Of a stretch of 31,024 nt of DNA, positions 10,302 through 19,610 are shown piece after piece. The DNA comes from Ophiothrix spiculata. Its lineage: Eukaryota > Echinodermata > Ophiuroidea > Amphilepidida > Ophiotrichidae. The notes under the pieces were generated by a model. It was not told the DNA's origin. It searched no databases and worked only from the letters and a program-made list of their open reading frames with translations. The stretch's first letter is position 1. Every line of letters starts with the position of its first letter. The stretch is taken from NCBI GenBank assembly GCA_000969725.1, contig JXSR01S004088.1. One strand, written 5' to 3'. A program made the position numbers and the translations under genes.

Positions 10302-11099
10302 GTAAGACTGGTGTGCTTTCACTTATCCGTAATATAGTGCGTTCAGAGTTCATCAAAATGCATCACACCACATCTGCCGACAGCACAGAGAACCATCCAC
10401 TTACACTTTATGTGGCTGTCCAGCCCGTATGAGCCGTAAATTCCAGAAACTTCATTTTGCGCTATAGTTTAAAATACATGTCAAGGTCGTAATTTGCAGA
10501 AATTTATTTTTTGACAGATTCACAATCCTTGTGCTTTTTACAAAATACCAGCAAAGTTTCATTTCAAGAAAATAATAGGAAATGTGAAATAAATCTGCAT
10601 AGTTTTAAAAAATCAACAGAAAATATAGGGCTTACTGATCTTTGAATGCGTTTATCTCAGTTATACGTTTTACTCCCCGACAACCTTTGACGGACCATAC
10701 ATTGACTTCTGGAAATCCTGTGAATTTCATTAAGATGCCATTTTAATCCTTAAGGCTACAGTCCCTAAAAACGTCTCGCTCGGCTGAATGTCATGTTTAC
10801 TGCAAGTTTTTACCTACTTACACCAATCAGAATATCACAGTTTTTAGCGTACATATTGAATAGAGTCTCTAGTTTATACATATATCTTTACTAGTGATTT
10901 CACGTCCATTATCAAGGTCAAAATGACACCCAAAGACTACTTCGAAAAAGTTGACCCTTTTTCGCCGAAACCTCATAATTTCATGATGTTCGAACAATTC
11001 GACTGGTTTCAAATTTTGACAGATTGTAGGCTTGATACTTCTTATTGAATTACAAGTAATATTTTATAAATGTGTTGTGTTGATTTTGAATGATAATGT

Positions 11100-11304
11100 N
11101 NNNNNNNNNNNNNNNNNNNNNNNNNNNNNNNNNNNNNNNNNNNNNNNNNNNNNNNNNNNNNNNNNNNNNNNNNNNNNNNNNNNNNNNNNNNNNNNNNNNN
11201 NNNNNNNNNNNNNNNNNNNNNNNNNNNNNNNNNNNNNNNNNNNNNNNNNNNNNNNNNNNNNNNNNNNNNNNNNNNNNNNNNNNNNNNNNNNNNNNNNNNN
11301 NNNN
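11100..11304. other. Assembly gap (205 N)
   Basis: A run of 205 undetermined bases. Any open frame across it is meaningless. It adjoins a SINE remnant, so the missing sequence is probably repetitive. Confidence 1.
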
Positions 11305-11375
11305 TAATGCATGACTAACCCCCGCCATAATACATGGTTCGAGTCCCCGCAAAGGCAGTGGAAACTATTTATCTT
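11305..11375 (+). mobile_element. SINE remnant next to the gap
   Basis: Contains a tRNA-type B box GGTTCGAGTCCCC at 11336-11348, preceded by ACTAACCCCCGCCATAATACA. The A box would fall inside the gap, so the call is tentative. Confidence 0.55.
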
Positions 11376-11717
11376 TTCATCATTGAAAAATAGTTAGGAT
11401 TCACATTTTACTGAGCATATGGATTCCTCGTACCCTTAAGCTTGGTCTTTGCAAATAATTAAAAAAAGTGAAAATGATGAGAGGTGACAGTTACGGCTAG
11501 TTAGGGATGGACGGTCACATATAATATAAACCTTGAAGCATGCAGCAAGCAATCCGACTCTGTTACGAGATCCGTAACATATCCTTTGTTTTCTGCAACA
11601 TTGTGAACTGGTTGTTTTGTATTGTATGAGAGACTAGTAATGATTGATTAAAGCTGATGAAAACCATATCACTTCATATTATTTTTTGTACATGAATTAT
11701 TCATTCGTAGACAAGTA

Positions 11718-11762
11718 TTGAACAAAAGTTCATTTATTTATTGAACAAAAGTTCATTTATAT
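11718..11762 (+). repeat. Short tandem repeat (period 23, two copies)
   Basis: TTGAACAAAAGTTCATTTAT occurs at 11718 and again at 11741. It is also partly self-complementary (GAACAAAAGTTC). Confidence 0.9.
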
Positions 11763-11852
11763 ATTCAGCAAGATTTGCTAGGTGGTTATGATTTTCCTCG
11801 CAAATCATGTTGTATTTGTATACTCCAAGATAGAGAGACTCAGCATAAAGGA

Positions 11853-12214
11853 TATTGTAGATGATATTTAGAGTGTGCCCTAAACCCCATCACAGTATAA
11901 CAGTATTGTAATTTTCTGGTTTTGATCCAGGAGCCCCGTCCACGTTATACTTTCAACTCAAGCCTGACTCTTCCGCTGAGGATCTTCTCAAGCAGTGTCT
12001 AGCCAGGTTGCAACTCGTAGTAGACTACAAGAGTATTGTAGATGTAATTTAGAGTGTGCCCTTAACCCCATCACAGTATAACAGTATTGTAATTTTCTGG
12101 TTTTGATCCAGGAGCCCCGTCCATGTTATCCTTCCAACTCAAGCCTGACTCTTCCGCTGAGGATCTTGTCAAAGAGTGTCTGGCCAGGTTGCAACTCATT
12201 GAAGACTATAGACT
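11853..12214 (+). repeat. Two-copy tandem duplication (period 181) of intron end plus RA1 exon 5' part
   Basis: Copy A (from about 11853) and copy B (from about 12034) both run from TATTGTAGATG through the intron sequence GAGTGTGCCC, ATCACAGTATAACAG, the acceptor and about 97 bases of exon. Acceptors lie at 11930 and 12111. Differences are scattered point changes. Confidence 0.93.
11931..12042 (+). pseudogene. Duplicate 5' part of RA1 exon (exon 6 copy A, probably unused)
   Basis: This copy has the same acceptor (GGTTTTGATCCAG) and encodes GAPSTLYFQLKPDSSAEDLL and on to RLQLVVDYK, parallel to exon 6. It then leaves the homology and reaches a stop (TAG at about 12046) without a strong donor. 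A weak GTAATT at 12043 would give the wrong phase. It is therefore most likely a decoy acceptor or fossil exon. Substitutions relative to the working copy (T/M, Y/S, L/V, Q/E) show some divergence. Confidence 0.75.
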
Positions 12215-12255
12215 CTATGCATTATGGGAAGTGATTCCAACTAATAACAAGTACA
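12112..12255 (+). CDS. Exon 6: core of first Ras-association (RA1) domain
   Basis: The acceptor ends at 12111 (TTTTGATCCAG) and the donor GTAAGT begins at 12256. It encodes APSMLSFQLKPDSSAEDLVK, then ECLARLQLIEDYRLYALWEV. This is the RA pattern of a strand, an acidic/Ser turn, the helix with ..VV.e.L.r..l, then the strand YALWEV. Phase is 2 in, 1 out, and the split Asn codon joins exon 7. This is the second of two tandem copies and the only one with a good donor and a complete exon. Confidence 0.85.
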
Positions 12256-12404
12256 GTAAGTAAAAAAAAAACCTTAAAGGTACTAAATCCTAAAAAAATA
12301 TTGATTAGTAACATTGATGTTTTTGTTATGTTTATTGTATTGGCAACAGTTTTTGGACTACTTTAAACGTAAGTGTCTGCAATTGGGCCTCGCATACTCG
12401 AATC

Positions 12405-12530
12405 GCAGATTGCATTGCACAGGATGTCCCCAATTTTGTTCTACTGTTGCAGACACCCTCCTTCGAAATCTATCACCATGATGAAGGACTCTTGTCCGAA
12501 ATGTTAGTGAATTAAAAAAACATTGTTGGA
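12405..12530 (+). mobile_element. Possible Penelope-like element remnant with hammerhead-like core
   Basis: The segment TGATGAAGGACTCTTGTCC then GAAATGTTAG (12479-12507) has the layout of a hammerhead ribozyme core: TGATGA, a GGAC/GTCC stem with a short loop, then GAAA. Penelope-like retroelements are known to carry such motifs near their ends. The invariant C before TGATGA is an A here, and stems I and III are not convincing, so it is at best a decayed copy. Confidence 0.35.
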
Positions 12531-12633
12531 ATGTATACGTAAACTATTTCATCTATTTTCTTATCTTACTTTAAACTTGGTTGCGAGATAATGCAGAGTG
12601 CATTAATTACAAATATATAGACATAAACAAAAA

Positions 12634-12950
12634 CGTGTGGCTTGGCTGTGTAAGTCTACGACTCTTTATCATCGGACATTGAGCGTCATGGGTTAGAATC
12701 CGGTAGGCGACGTATGTAGTGTCCTTGAGCAAGATACTTGCCCTAATGTGCTCCTCTTCACCCAGGTGTCAAATGGGTACCAGCATGATTCAATGCTGGG
12801 AAGGCAACAGACATAAGGGTAAGGAGGTTTGGCAATCCTGTCACTGTATTTATAACAAATTGTGGAGTCTGGCCCATTGGCTTCGAAAGAGAGATGGGCA
12901 CTACGACCTGTGTAAATATAGGCTGTCCCTTATACCTTTACCTTAGACCA
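12634..12950 (+). mobile_element. tRNA-derived SINE
   Basis: The head TGGCTTGGCTGTGTAAG (A-box-like, from 12638) and GGGTTAGAATCC (B-box-like, 12690-12701) are followed by a body with TCCTTGAGCAAGATACTTGC, a phrase shared in form with the SINE at 28149 (CCTTGGGCAAGAAACTTG). It ends near CTTATACCTTTACCTT, 38 bases before the exon 7 acceptor. Confidence 0.72.
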
Positions 12951-12987
12951 TGCTGTTATTATGTTATGATGTTAAATTTTGATTCAG

Positions 12988-13106
12988 ATGAGGAGCGTGA
13001 GTTAGAATATGATGAGCTTCCATTGGATGTACAGTACTCATGGCCAGATCACACATCTTGTCGCATGGAATTAAGGCAGAGGCATGCTCAAGGAGGATCA
13101 GTCAAG
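12988..13106 (+). CDS. Exon 7: C-terminal part of RA1 domain
   Basis: The acceptor (TTTTGATTCAG) ends at 12987, and the donor GTTGGT at 13107 is weaker than the others (GTAGCA at 13111 is an alternative). It encodes NEERELEYDELPLDVQYSWP followed by DHTSCRMELRQR. The pattern E.L..de.PL.vq..W......frLr.R is the classical end of RA domains and is the best support for the RA call. It ends in phase 0, as exon 8 requires. Confidence 0.83.
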
Positions 13107-13312
13107 GTTGGTAGCAAAGGGTTAATTGGTAAAAATAGCATGTTGTCATGCAAGTGTTATACAGTCTTGTGAATGAAGGTGTGAATGAATGATTTAAATG
13201 AATGATTGGATTTGTATGAGACAAACACTATGTGCTGCGGCAAGCCAGTGGCTCTTGATCAAGTGTCAAATATAAGAAGATATCAAAAAAGTTTTTAAAG
13301 ATCACGCAGAAG

Positions 13313-13892
13313 AAGTAGAGCAGGCATCCGCAAATAGTGGCGCGTGCCACTTGTGGCGCCGTACGTTCCCAAGTGGCGCGCGCGCGGCACCCATAAAAAA
13401 AAATAAAAAAAATAAATAAAAAAATAAATGAAAAAATTATTAACACTGACAAATCAAAACCGGGAAGACATCTTACGAATTGCTACCACTCAATACAAGC
13501 CTGATTTCGGAGCATTAGCGAAGTCTTCAAGGTGCCATTTTACTCACTAGGGCTACATGGGTGAGTAAAGATTGTTTTTAAATATTTTGATCATTTTTAA
13601 TGATTTTGAAGTGAAATATTTGAATGTTGAAAACTGTATCAAAACAAGCTCAGAAAGCCATTCTTTTCCACTCAAAAAAGTCTAAAACCCAGGAGCTTCT
13701 GGGGGCGTAGCCCTGCCAGGGGCTTTGCCCCTGGACCCCACCAGGGGCCCTAAGGCGGCCCCTGGACCCCACTCGTTAGACCTGCGTTAGACGCTCCGCT
13801 CGCTTCGCTGCTTTTGGAATGTGGCACTTCTGAATTTTATTTATTGCAAGTTGGCACTTCACAAAATTTAATTGAGAATGCCTGAAGTAGAG
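13313..13892. mobile_element. Non-autonomous hAT element with perfect 8-base target-site duplication
   Basis: The element is 13321-13884 (564 bases). It starts CAGGCATCCGCAAATAG and ends TTGAGAATGCCTG, so the terminal inverted repeat is CAGGCATnCnCAA. Both flanks are AAGTAGAG (13313-13320 and 13885-13892). The CAGG ends and 8-base duplication define hAT. It has no transposase frame. Inside is a GC-rich palindromic block (13693-13800, GGGGCTTTGCCCCTGG and its repeats) and an A-rich run after the left end. A second copy starts at the window edge (1-66). Confidence 0.95.
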
Positions 13893-14110
13893 CCTGGAAC
13901 GTAAATTTATTATGCAATTCTTACGGCATCTTTACATAGTCACTGTGCAAAGTAAACAATTTCACATTGTTAACTCATCGCAAATTTACCATTACTTTTT
14001 GACTCATATCAATGTTGCAATATTCGAATTTTCACTGTGCAATATTCATGTACTTTGAGACCCATCGTCCGCTTGCGATGGGTTTTTAGGTCTTTGTGAA
14101 ATACAGTCTA

Positions 14111-14203
14111 CCTGGGCACTAAATGCATCACAGCTACGATGCATCACAAATTGTTTCTAGCTGCACACTGAACGCATCATAGCTACGATGCATCACAATT
14201 GTT
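14111..14203 (+). repeat. Imperfect tandem duplication
   Basis: GATGCATCACA occurs twice downstream of CTG..CACT.AA(C/T)GCATCA(C/T)AGCTAC. The two copies are about 48 bases apart and differ by small changes. Confidence 0.8.
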
Positions 14204-14280
14204 TAGTGAAATTGACCATGGGACGAATTTTGAATATCAGTAAGCATAACATAAAACTAATAATATCTATTTATTTGTAG

Positions 14281-14440
14281 CTTGTCTTCCATCAGGCTGG
14301 GCAGAAACCCAAAGGAAAACTACTCAGTATCTCCCTGTCCACTCCTGCTGCTGAAGTTGTAGCGTTAGGGCTGCTCAAATTTGGCCTCCACACCACAGAT
14401 CCTCACATGTTCTGCTTGCTAGAAGTGGATAGGAATGGAG
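14281..14440 (+). CDS. Exon 8: first half of second RA-like domain (RA2)
   Basis: The acceptor TTATTTGTAG ends at 14280 and the donor GTAAGG starts at 14441. It encodes LVFHQAGQKPKGKLLSISLS and then TPAAEVVALGLLKFGLHTTD before FCLLEVDRNGG. The helix AAEVVALGLLKFGL is what RA domains show after the first hairpin, and CLLEV matches the next strand. Phase is 0 in, 1 out. The call as RA is by motif, and sequence identity to known families cannot be measured here. Confidence 0.8.
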
Positions 14441-14736
14441 GTAAGGCTACATCTACATGACTTCTTAAGGTATTTTTCATTTCAAATTGGGCCACGCATG
14501 CCACCATTAGTGTGTGTCTCGTCAGGAGCGTAGTAAGCGTAAACAATCAAAATCAACCAATCACATAATTATGGGGGAAAAAATAAGATTATTAGAACGC
14601 AGAAGAGCTTAACTTCAAGGGTCGGCAAGAATAAAAGCAAATAATAAAGCAAGAGAAAAATACCTTTGAAAGATAATTAAAACCTTAGCCATTCTGGCAC
14701 AGAGCTGTTGTGGCTATTTTTGTTTTTTGTTGTATT

Positions 14737-14977
14737 ATATTATTGAAGTCATTAAATTTCCTACAAATCGTGAACTTTTGAACGCAACAAATGCGTGGCG
14801 TAAACAAGCGTACACCCTGCGTAGCATAAAAGACTTTTCTTGTCATGCGATTGCCGCGTCGAACAACCAATCAAGATATGCGCAGTGCATATTTGTTATT
14901 TATGAGTAGTTGCACACGCTTTCATCATACGCACCCTGCAGATATGATTTGTAGGAAATTTAATGATTTCAATAATA
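14737..14977. mobile_element. MITE with 32-base terminal inverted repeats
   Basis: The left arm ATTATTGAAGTCATTAAATT, continuing TCCTACAAATC, is matched by the reverse complement of 14946-14977 with one difference. The interior has no transposase. Superfamily is not assigned because no target-site duplication is clear. Confidence 0.82.
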
Positions 14978-15814
14978 GTTGTTTATGAGATAATGGCTTT
15001 ACAAGAAATACCTTGCTATGTGTTTAAGCAATTGACTTAATGTACTAAATAGGCTATCTTTATATGCCCTTATAAAAAGTTGACTACAAAAGATAGCTTT
15101 TGTCACCAATTATTGTTTGTCTGTGTTTGCTATTGATAGCCTCCAATTTTCAAAATCCCATCAGATCAGTTTCAGACCTGCTAAAGTAATTAGTTGGCAA
15201 TCAATGTTGAAAGTCGTCAAAATCGTTACTTCAAAGAACCAAACTTTGTATATAGTGATAAAAGCCTGATATATAGGAGATAAATGAAATTTGAACAACT
15301 GTAACTGAGCTAGGACATAGGTTTAATAGTTTTCAGACCTTTTAAATCAAATTGATTGCCTTACCATGTCTGAAAATTAAGGAGAATGTCAACAAACTTC
15401 CCAACAACAGACTTTTATAGTTAAATGTAAATGCACATAGGTGGAATTTGGATACTTTCAACTATTATATTTCTTAATGTAGTTATAATATGATTAGGGA
15501 TAATATGATTAATTCCCTAGAGGAATTCCTTGTTAAAATCAACCACGATCGTAGTCGATCTTAGTGTAAATCAGAAATCCGATGGCAATCTTTCTTTTTA
15601 TTAGAGTATATATAGATAAATTCTTGGTGTAATTATACACAACAGTGTAAACAAATAACAGAGGGCAGGGTCTCATAATGCAACCTGCAACCTGTATGTG
15701 TGTTTACATTGTCCAATAGATTTTTGGCTGGCCAGTAGATACCATCCATTAGAAATCTCCTCTCTTAGTTCTCCAGATGTCCCCATCTTGGGGACCTTAT
15801 AAATAAAATAAATG

Positions 15815-15888
15815 CAGGTGATTTATAGTGAACTGCACCTCCCCTGACTTGTAATTCCATGCGGCCTCGGCACCATTTACAGAGCATA
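15815..15888 (+). repeat. Dispersed repeat, copy 2
   Basis: The second copy of the repeat at 9491, in the same orientation, 98 bases upstream of the exon 9 acceptor. Both end near TTTAC(A/T)GAGC. Confidence 0.75.
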
Positions 15889-15986
15889 TACAATGTGTTA
15901 TTTCAATGGATGTCTTGACTATTTCTTGATTCAGCTTTAACAAAATCTTTCTTTTTAATAAAATTTATACTATAATCATCCAACAG

Positions 15987-16180
15987 AATTGCATGATGTT
16001 GACAAGGATGTCATCCCTCTACAACTAGACTCGCATGCCTTTGTCCTCTGTGACCGCCGCAACAAAGACACAGCTCTCTCCGAGGCAGAAGAGACTCCCA
16101 CGACTCCAACTAGCCCTCCTGAAGTACAGAGGAATGATTCAACAGCATCAAGAACATCGTCCAAGGTCTCCTTTTCAGGG
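15987..16180 (+). CDS. Exon 9: end of RA2 and Ser/Thr linker
   Basis: The acceptor ATCATCCAACAG ends at 15986 and the donor GTAGGT begins at 16181. It completes RA2 with ELHDVDKDVIPLQLDSHAFV and LCDRRNKD (final strand like fvL..r). A linker follows, rich in Thr, Ser and Pro (EETPTTPTSPPEVQRNDSTA, SRTSSKVSFSG). It ends in phase 0. A MITE end lies 19 bases after the donor (16200). Confidence 0.8.
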
Positions 16181-16199
16181 GTAGGTCGCAGAACGTCAT

Positions 16200-16352
16200 G
16201 TGGGTGCAAGAAAGTTGTATCTGCAATGGCTGCCATATGTTATTTATTTATCAAATTGTTACTGTCACCTGAAGAACCATTTCAAGGTAGAGCCATTGAC
16301 CCAAGACTGTACATTATACAATGCAAATTTATGCAGGGGTGTGAAATCTCCT
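16200..16352 (+). mobile_element. Half copy of the GTGAGTGCAAG-family MITE
   Basis: Starts GTGGGTGCAAGAAAGTTG, then TATCTGCAATGGCTGCCAT as in 21546. It jumps to the second half of the central hairpin (CTGTCACCTGAAGAACCATT), then inverted parts of the left interior (GACCCAAGACTG, TTATACAATGCAAAT). The right end is missing. It begins 19 bases past the exon 9 donor. Confidence 0.85.
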
Positions 16353-16680
16353 AGTTTTTGCTGATTTCCACATTTTTATGAAAAAATTGAGACAACATTT
16401 TAGCCATTTCTGACATTTTTCAATGTTTTCCCCTGTTTATGACATATGACTGGTATAATTGCAGATTCGGCTTTTTAGCACTCACATGACGGATTATCTG
16501 CATAGCACTGAATAAATTCAGTCTATTTTTTAACTTTTTTATAACATTTGGTCGAAGCACTAAGTTTATGAAAAGCCGAAACATAGAAAAGGGACGAAAC
16601 AAAAACAGCACAACAAAGAAAAAAAAACCAGACAGCAATGGTGAAATAGTGTGAGCGCAATTGTTAAGTTGTCTGGTTCT

Positions 16681-16724
16681 AGAGCCAGTATGACTAGTCA
16701 TGACTATTATGTGTGAACACAGCC
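16681..16724 (-). repeat. Dispersed repeat end (inverted relative to 22648)
   Basis: The reverse complement reads GGCTGTGTTCACACATAATA, then GTCATGACTAGTCAT, matching 22648-22692 with few changes. Probably one end of a MITE whose other end is not visible. Confidence 0.75.
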
Positions 16725-16809
16725 TATGATAGGACAAATCAAAGTGAGGTAAAGTGTACCATAATACAGGGGAGCATCACTTATTGATTTGCACTTGTTT
16801 CTATTGCAG

Positions 16810-16896
16810 ATAAGTACAAGCTCGTCTCATGCTTCTTCATCTGACCGACTGTCCTCCAGGATTGATGATGAGAAACTGTCCAAGCTGGAAGAAGAG
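16810..16896 (+). CDS. Exon 10: Ser-rich segment leading to short helix; founder copy of the exon array
   Basis: The acceptor TTCTATTGCAG ends at 16809 and the donor GTATGT starts at 16897. It is 87 bases, phase 0 to 0, encoding ISTSSSHASSSDRLSSRIDD then EKLSKLEEE. The first half is Ser-rich and the second half is a charged helix. The other nine copies of this exon body follow directly, but only this one has the unique six bases ATAAGT and a pyrimidine-bearing acceptor, so it is the copy I place in the mRNA. Confidence 0.8.
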
Positions 16897-18125
16897 GTAT
16901 GTTCATTGGGAGGGGAGGGAGGGCAAGCTTAGGGGGAGGGAGGGAGGACAAGCTCATCCCATGCTTCTTCATCAGACCAACTGTCCTCCAGGATTGATGA
17001 TGAGAAACTGTCCAAGCTGGAAGAAGAGGTACGATCATATGGAGGGGAGGGAAGGCAAGCTTAGGGGGAGGGAGGGAGGACAAGCTCTTCCCATGCTTCT
17101 TCATCAGACCGCCTATCCTCCAGGATTGATGATGAGAAACTGTCCAAGCTGGAAGAAGAGGTACGATCATAGGGAGGGGAGGGAGGGCAAGCTTAGGGGA
17201 GGGAGGGCAAGCTTAGGGGAGGGAGGGAGGACAAGCTCTTCCCATGCTTCTTCATCAGACCGCCTGTCCTCCAGGATTGATGATGAGAAACTGTCCAAGC
17301 TGTAAGAAGAGGTACTTTCATAGGGAGGGGAGGGAGGGCAAGCTTAGGGGGAGGGAGGGAGGACAAGCTCTTCCCATGCTTCCTCATCAGACCGCCTGTC
17401 CTCCAGGATTGATGATTAGAAACTGTCCAAGCTGGAAGAAGAGGTATGATCATGGGGAGGGTAGGGAGGGCAAGCTTAGAGGGAGGGAGGGAGGGAGGAC
17501 AAGCTCTTCCCATGCTTTTTCATCAGACCGCCTGTCATACAGGATTGATGATGAGAAACTGTCCAAGCTGGAAGAAGAGGTACTTTCATAGGGAGGGGAG
17601 GGAGGGCAAGCTTAGGGGAGGGAGGGAGGGAGCACAAGCTCGTCCCATGCTTCATCAGACTGCCTGTCCTCCAGAATTGATGAAGAGAAACTGTCCGAGC
17701 TGGAAGAGGAGGTATGTTCATAGGGAGGGGAGGGAGGGCAAGCTTAGAGGGAGGGAGGGAGGACAAGCTCGTCTCATGCTTCTTCATCAGACCGCCTGTC
17801 CTCCAGGATTGATGAAGAGAAACTGTCCGAGCTGGAAGAGGAGGTATGTTCATAGGGAGGGGAGGGAGGGCAAGCTTAGAGGGAGGGAGGGAGGACAAGC
17901 TCTTCCCATGCTTCTTCATCAGACCGACTGTCCTCCAGGATTGATGATGAGAAACTGTACAAGCTGAAAGAAGAGGTACGTTCATAGGTAGGGGGAGGGA
18001 GGGCAAGCTTAGAGGGAGGGAGAGAGGACAAGCTCGTCCCATGCTTTTTCATGAGACCGCCTTTCCTCCAGGATTGATGATGAGAGACTGTCCAAGCTGG
18101 AAGAAGAGGCACGTTCATTGGGAGG
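16810..18125 (+). repeat. Ten-copy tandem array of exon 10 plus G-rich spacer (period about 132)
   Basis: Exon-like bodies run 16810-16896 (87 bases), 16948-17028, 17080-17160, 17231-17311, 17363-17443, 17499-17579, 17634-17711, 17763-17843, 17895-17975 and 18028-18108 (81 bases each except 78 for the seventh). The spacers are made of GGGAGG blocks around CAAGCTTAG. Nine bodies end at a GT and the tenth at GC. In the exon 10 frame, copies 4, 5 and 10 contain stops (TAA, TAG, TGA) and the other seven are open. No downstream copy has a pyrimidine tract, and splicing at the nearest AG (before GACAAGC) would put it out of frame, so they are probably intronic relics or decoys. Confidence 0.95.
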
Positions 18126-18582
18126 GCAAACTGGAATGGGCATTCATGTAAAGCTAGTAATAGGCAGACAGAACCTATCAGCTGTCATAAGATTGGTCAT
18201 GCAAAGAGACGACCCGATGGTGGAAATCATTTGTATTAGCAGGGTACCTATGTCCAGTGGTCAGGCCTCAAGGCTGCTCATTAGAGGCCCCAGTTTTAGC
18301 ATGATTCAGTTCTTTAGACCCCCTTTAGGAGAAAAAATACATTATTTTAGTTCAAAGTGAGAAAATCAATTAAGAAAATTTTCAGCTCAGGAAGTTAAAC
18401 CCCCAAAATCTGTTTGTAAATTATCAGTTTTCATCCAAAATCAGTTCACTTGACCCCAAATCTGGCACTTTGCACTGGACATAAAACTGCCACTTTCAAA
18501 TTTTAGTACTTGGAGGAACGTTATCCTGCAAATTGTGTCATGTCTAGAGGGTATTTTTTTGTAATTATATACAGTTGGTGGT

Positions 18583-18812
18583 CAATAGTTTTTACTATTG
18601 CCCACTCAAAACAAAATTGGTATTTAAAGCAAATAGTGACATTTTTTCATTCAAGCATTACTACATAAATATTAACTGTTCATGAGGGCTCCAAGTGATA
18701 TTGAGACTATGTACCTTAGTTCTTCAGTCTCAAGATCATTGACGGGAAATAGTTTTTACTATTGTCAGAATAATTGAACAGTCAATATTTGTTTGCCCTC
18801 ATGAGCAGTCAA
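18583..18812. repeat. Inverted-repeat region
   Basis: CAATAGTTTTTACTATTG is present at 18583 and again (one base changed) at 18748. AATATTAACTGTTCATGAGG (18670) pairs with CCTCATGAGCAGTCAATATT (18797). This is the form of a decayed palindromic MITE, with no clean borders. Confidence 0.7.
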
Positions 18813-19534
18813 TATTTGTATTCTAGACCAATATACACTGAAATAAATACAGATAAAGCAGACCGATATTGTAACCTTACATTGTATGATATCATTTCAT
18901 TTCATTTCATCTCATAGCACAAACTTCATGCACAAAATAATGTAAGTGGATTTCATGATTAATTGCATGTACTGAATTAACTTAAAATGGTATTGTAGCT
19001 AGTCTATACTCTTTAAACCTTGGAAGTATTCAACTAGCAGCCGATTAATGCACATAAACCAGTATGACCATACAGGGAAATACATTAGTCATTAGTATTT
19101 TTTTCGAATCATACCTTGTATCCATAAATTCAAACTTCATGAATATGACTAATTTCACAGTAATGTACACCATCATGTTAGCAAGATTTGTAGATGGCTC
19201 AAAGGAACTCATGTCCAATGTTTCATGTGGTAGTGACAAAATTGGCCAAAAATGATACCAAAATTGTAAACGATTCATTTACAAAAATATTAATACCCAG
19301 TGATTTGGTCTTAATCAATAATCCTAGTCAATCATTACACACAAAACCACCACAATGTTGTAGAATTCAAGGGATATGCTTTTTCATCGCGTAACAGAGT
19401 CTAATGCTTACTGTAATTTCAAGGTTTATAGAGTATAGTGAAAAGTTCTTGTATTCCTTTGTCATGTGAGGTTAAAACTGCACTTTGTTGTTTTTCATTC
19501 AAGTATGTCATGTTTGGCTGTCCTTAAATATGTC

Positions 19535-19610
19535 AGGCTTTGTGGCCAAGTGGTTAAAGCATCAAATTTTCATTCAAATAGACTGTGGAGTCGAATCTGA
19601 ATACTGACGC
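19535..19610 (+). mobile_element. tRNA-derived SINE fragment
   Basis: A-box-like TGGCCAAGTGGTTAAAGC (19543-19560) and B-box-like GGAGTCGAATCT (19587-19598), spaced as in a tRNA. The acceptor stem cannot be folded convincingly, so a SINE head is preferred over a tRNA gene. Confidence 0.6.

Larger units (their letters stand above)
10302..11930. other. Intron 5, including assembly gap
   Basis: Contains the N run, a SINE remnant next to it and a short tandem repeat at 11718-11762. Nothing recognisable lies in 10302-11099 or 11376-11717. Confidence 0.7.
12256..12987. other. Intron 6
   Basis: Holds a possible Penelope/hammerhead-like remnant (12405-12530) and a tRNA-derived SINE (12634-12950). 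The rest is unremarkable. Confidence 0.7.
13107..14280. other. Intron 7
   Basis: Dominated by the hAT element at 13321-13884 and a short duplication at 14111-14203. No coding sequence is seen in the rest. Confidence 0.75.
14441..15986. other. Intron 8
   Basis: Contains an inverted-repeat element (14737-14977) and a dispersed repeat (15815-15888). Nothing is recognisable in 14978-15814. Confidence 0.7.
16181..16809. other. Intron 9
   Basis: Starts with a half MITE (16200-16352) and ends with a dispersed repeat (16681-16724). No exon is seen between. Confidence 0.7.

Noticed and set aside
11032-11352. Open frames spanning the N run
   Set aside because: They consist of undetermined residues.
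16781-18118. Long open frames on both strands across the exon array (up to 188 codons)
   Set aside because: The repeat period is about 132, a multiple of three, so any frame lacking a stop in one unit stays open across many. The repetitive products follow from the array and are not independent genes.
18052-18360. Open frame continuing the tenth exon copy
   Set aside because: It starts after an in-frame TGA, has no acceptor, ends at a stop and shows no domain. A chance frame is the simpler explanation.
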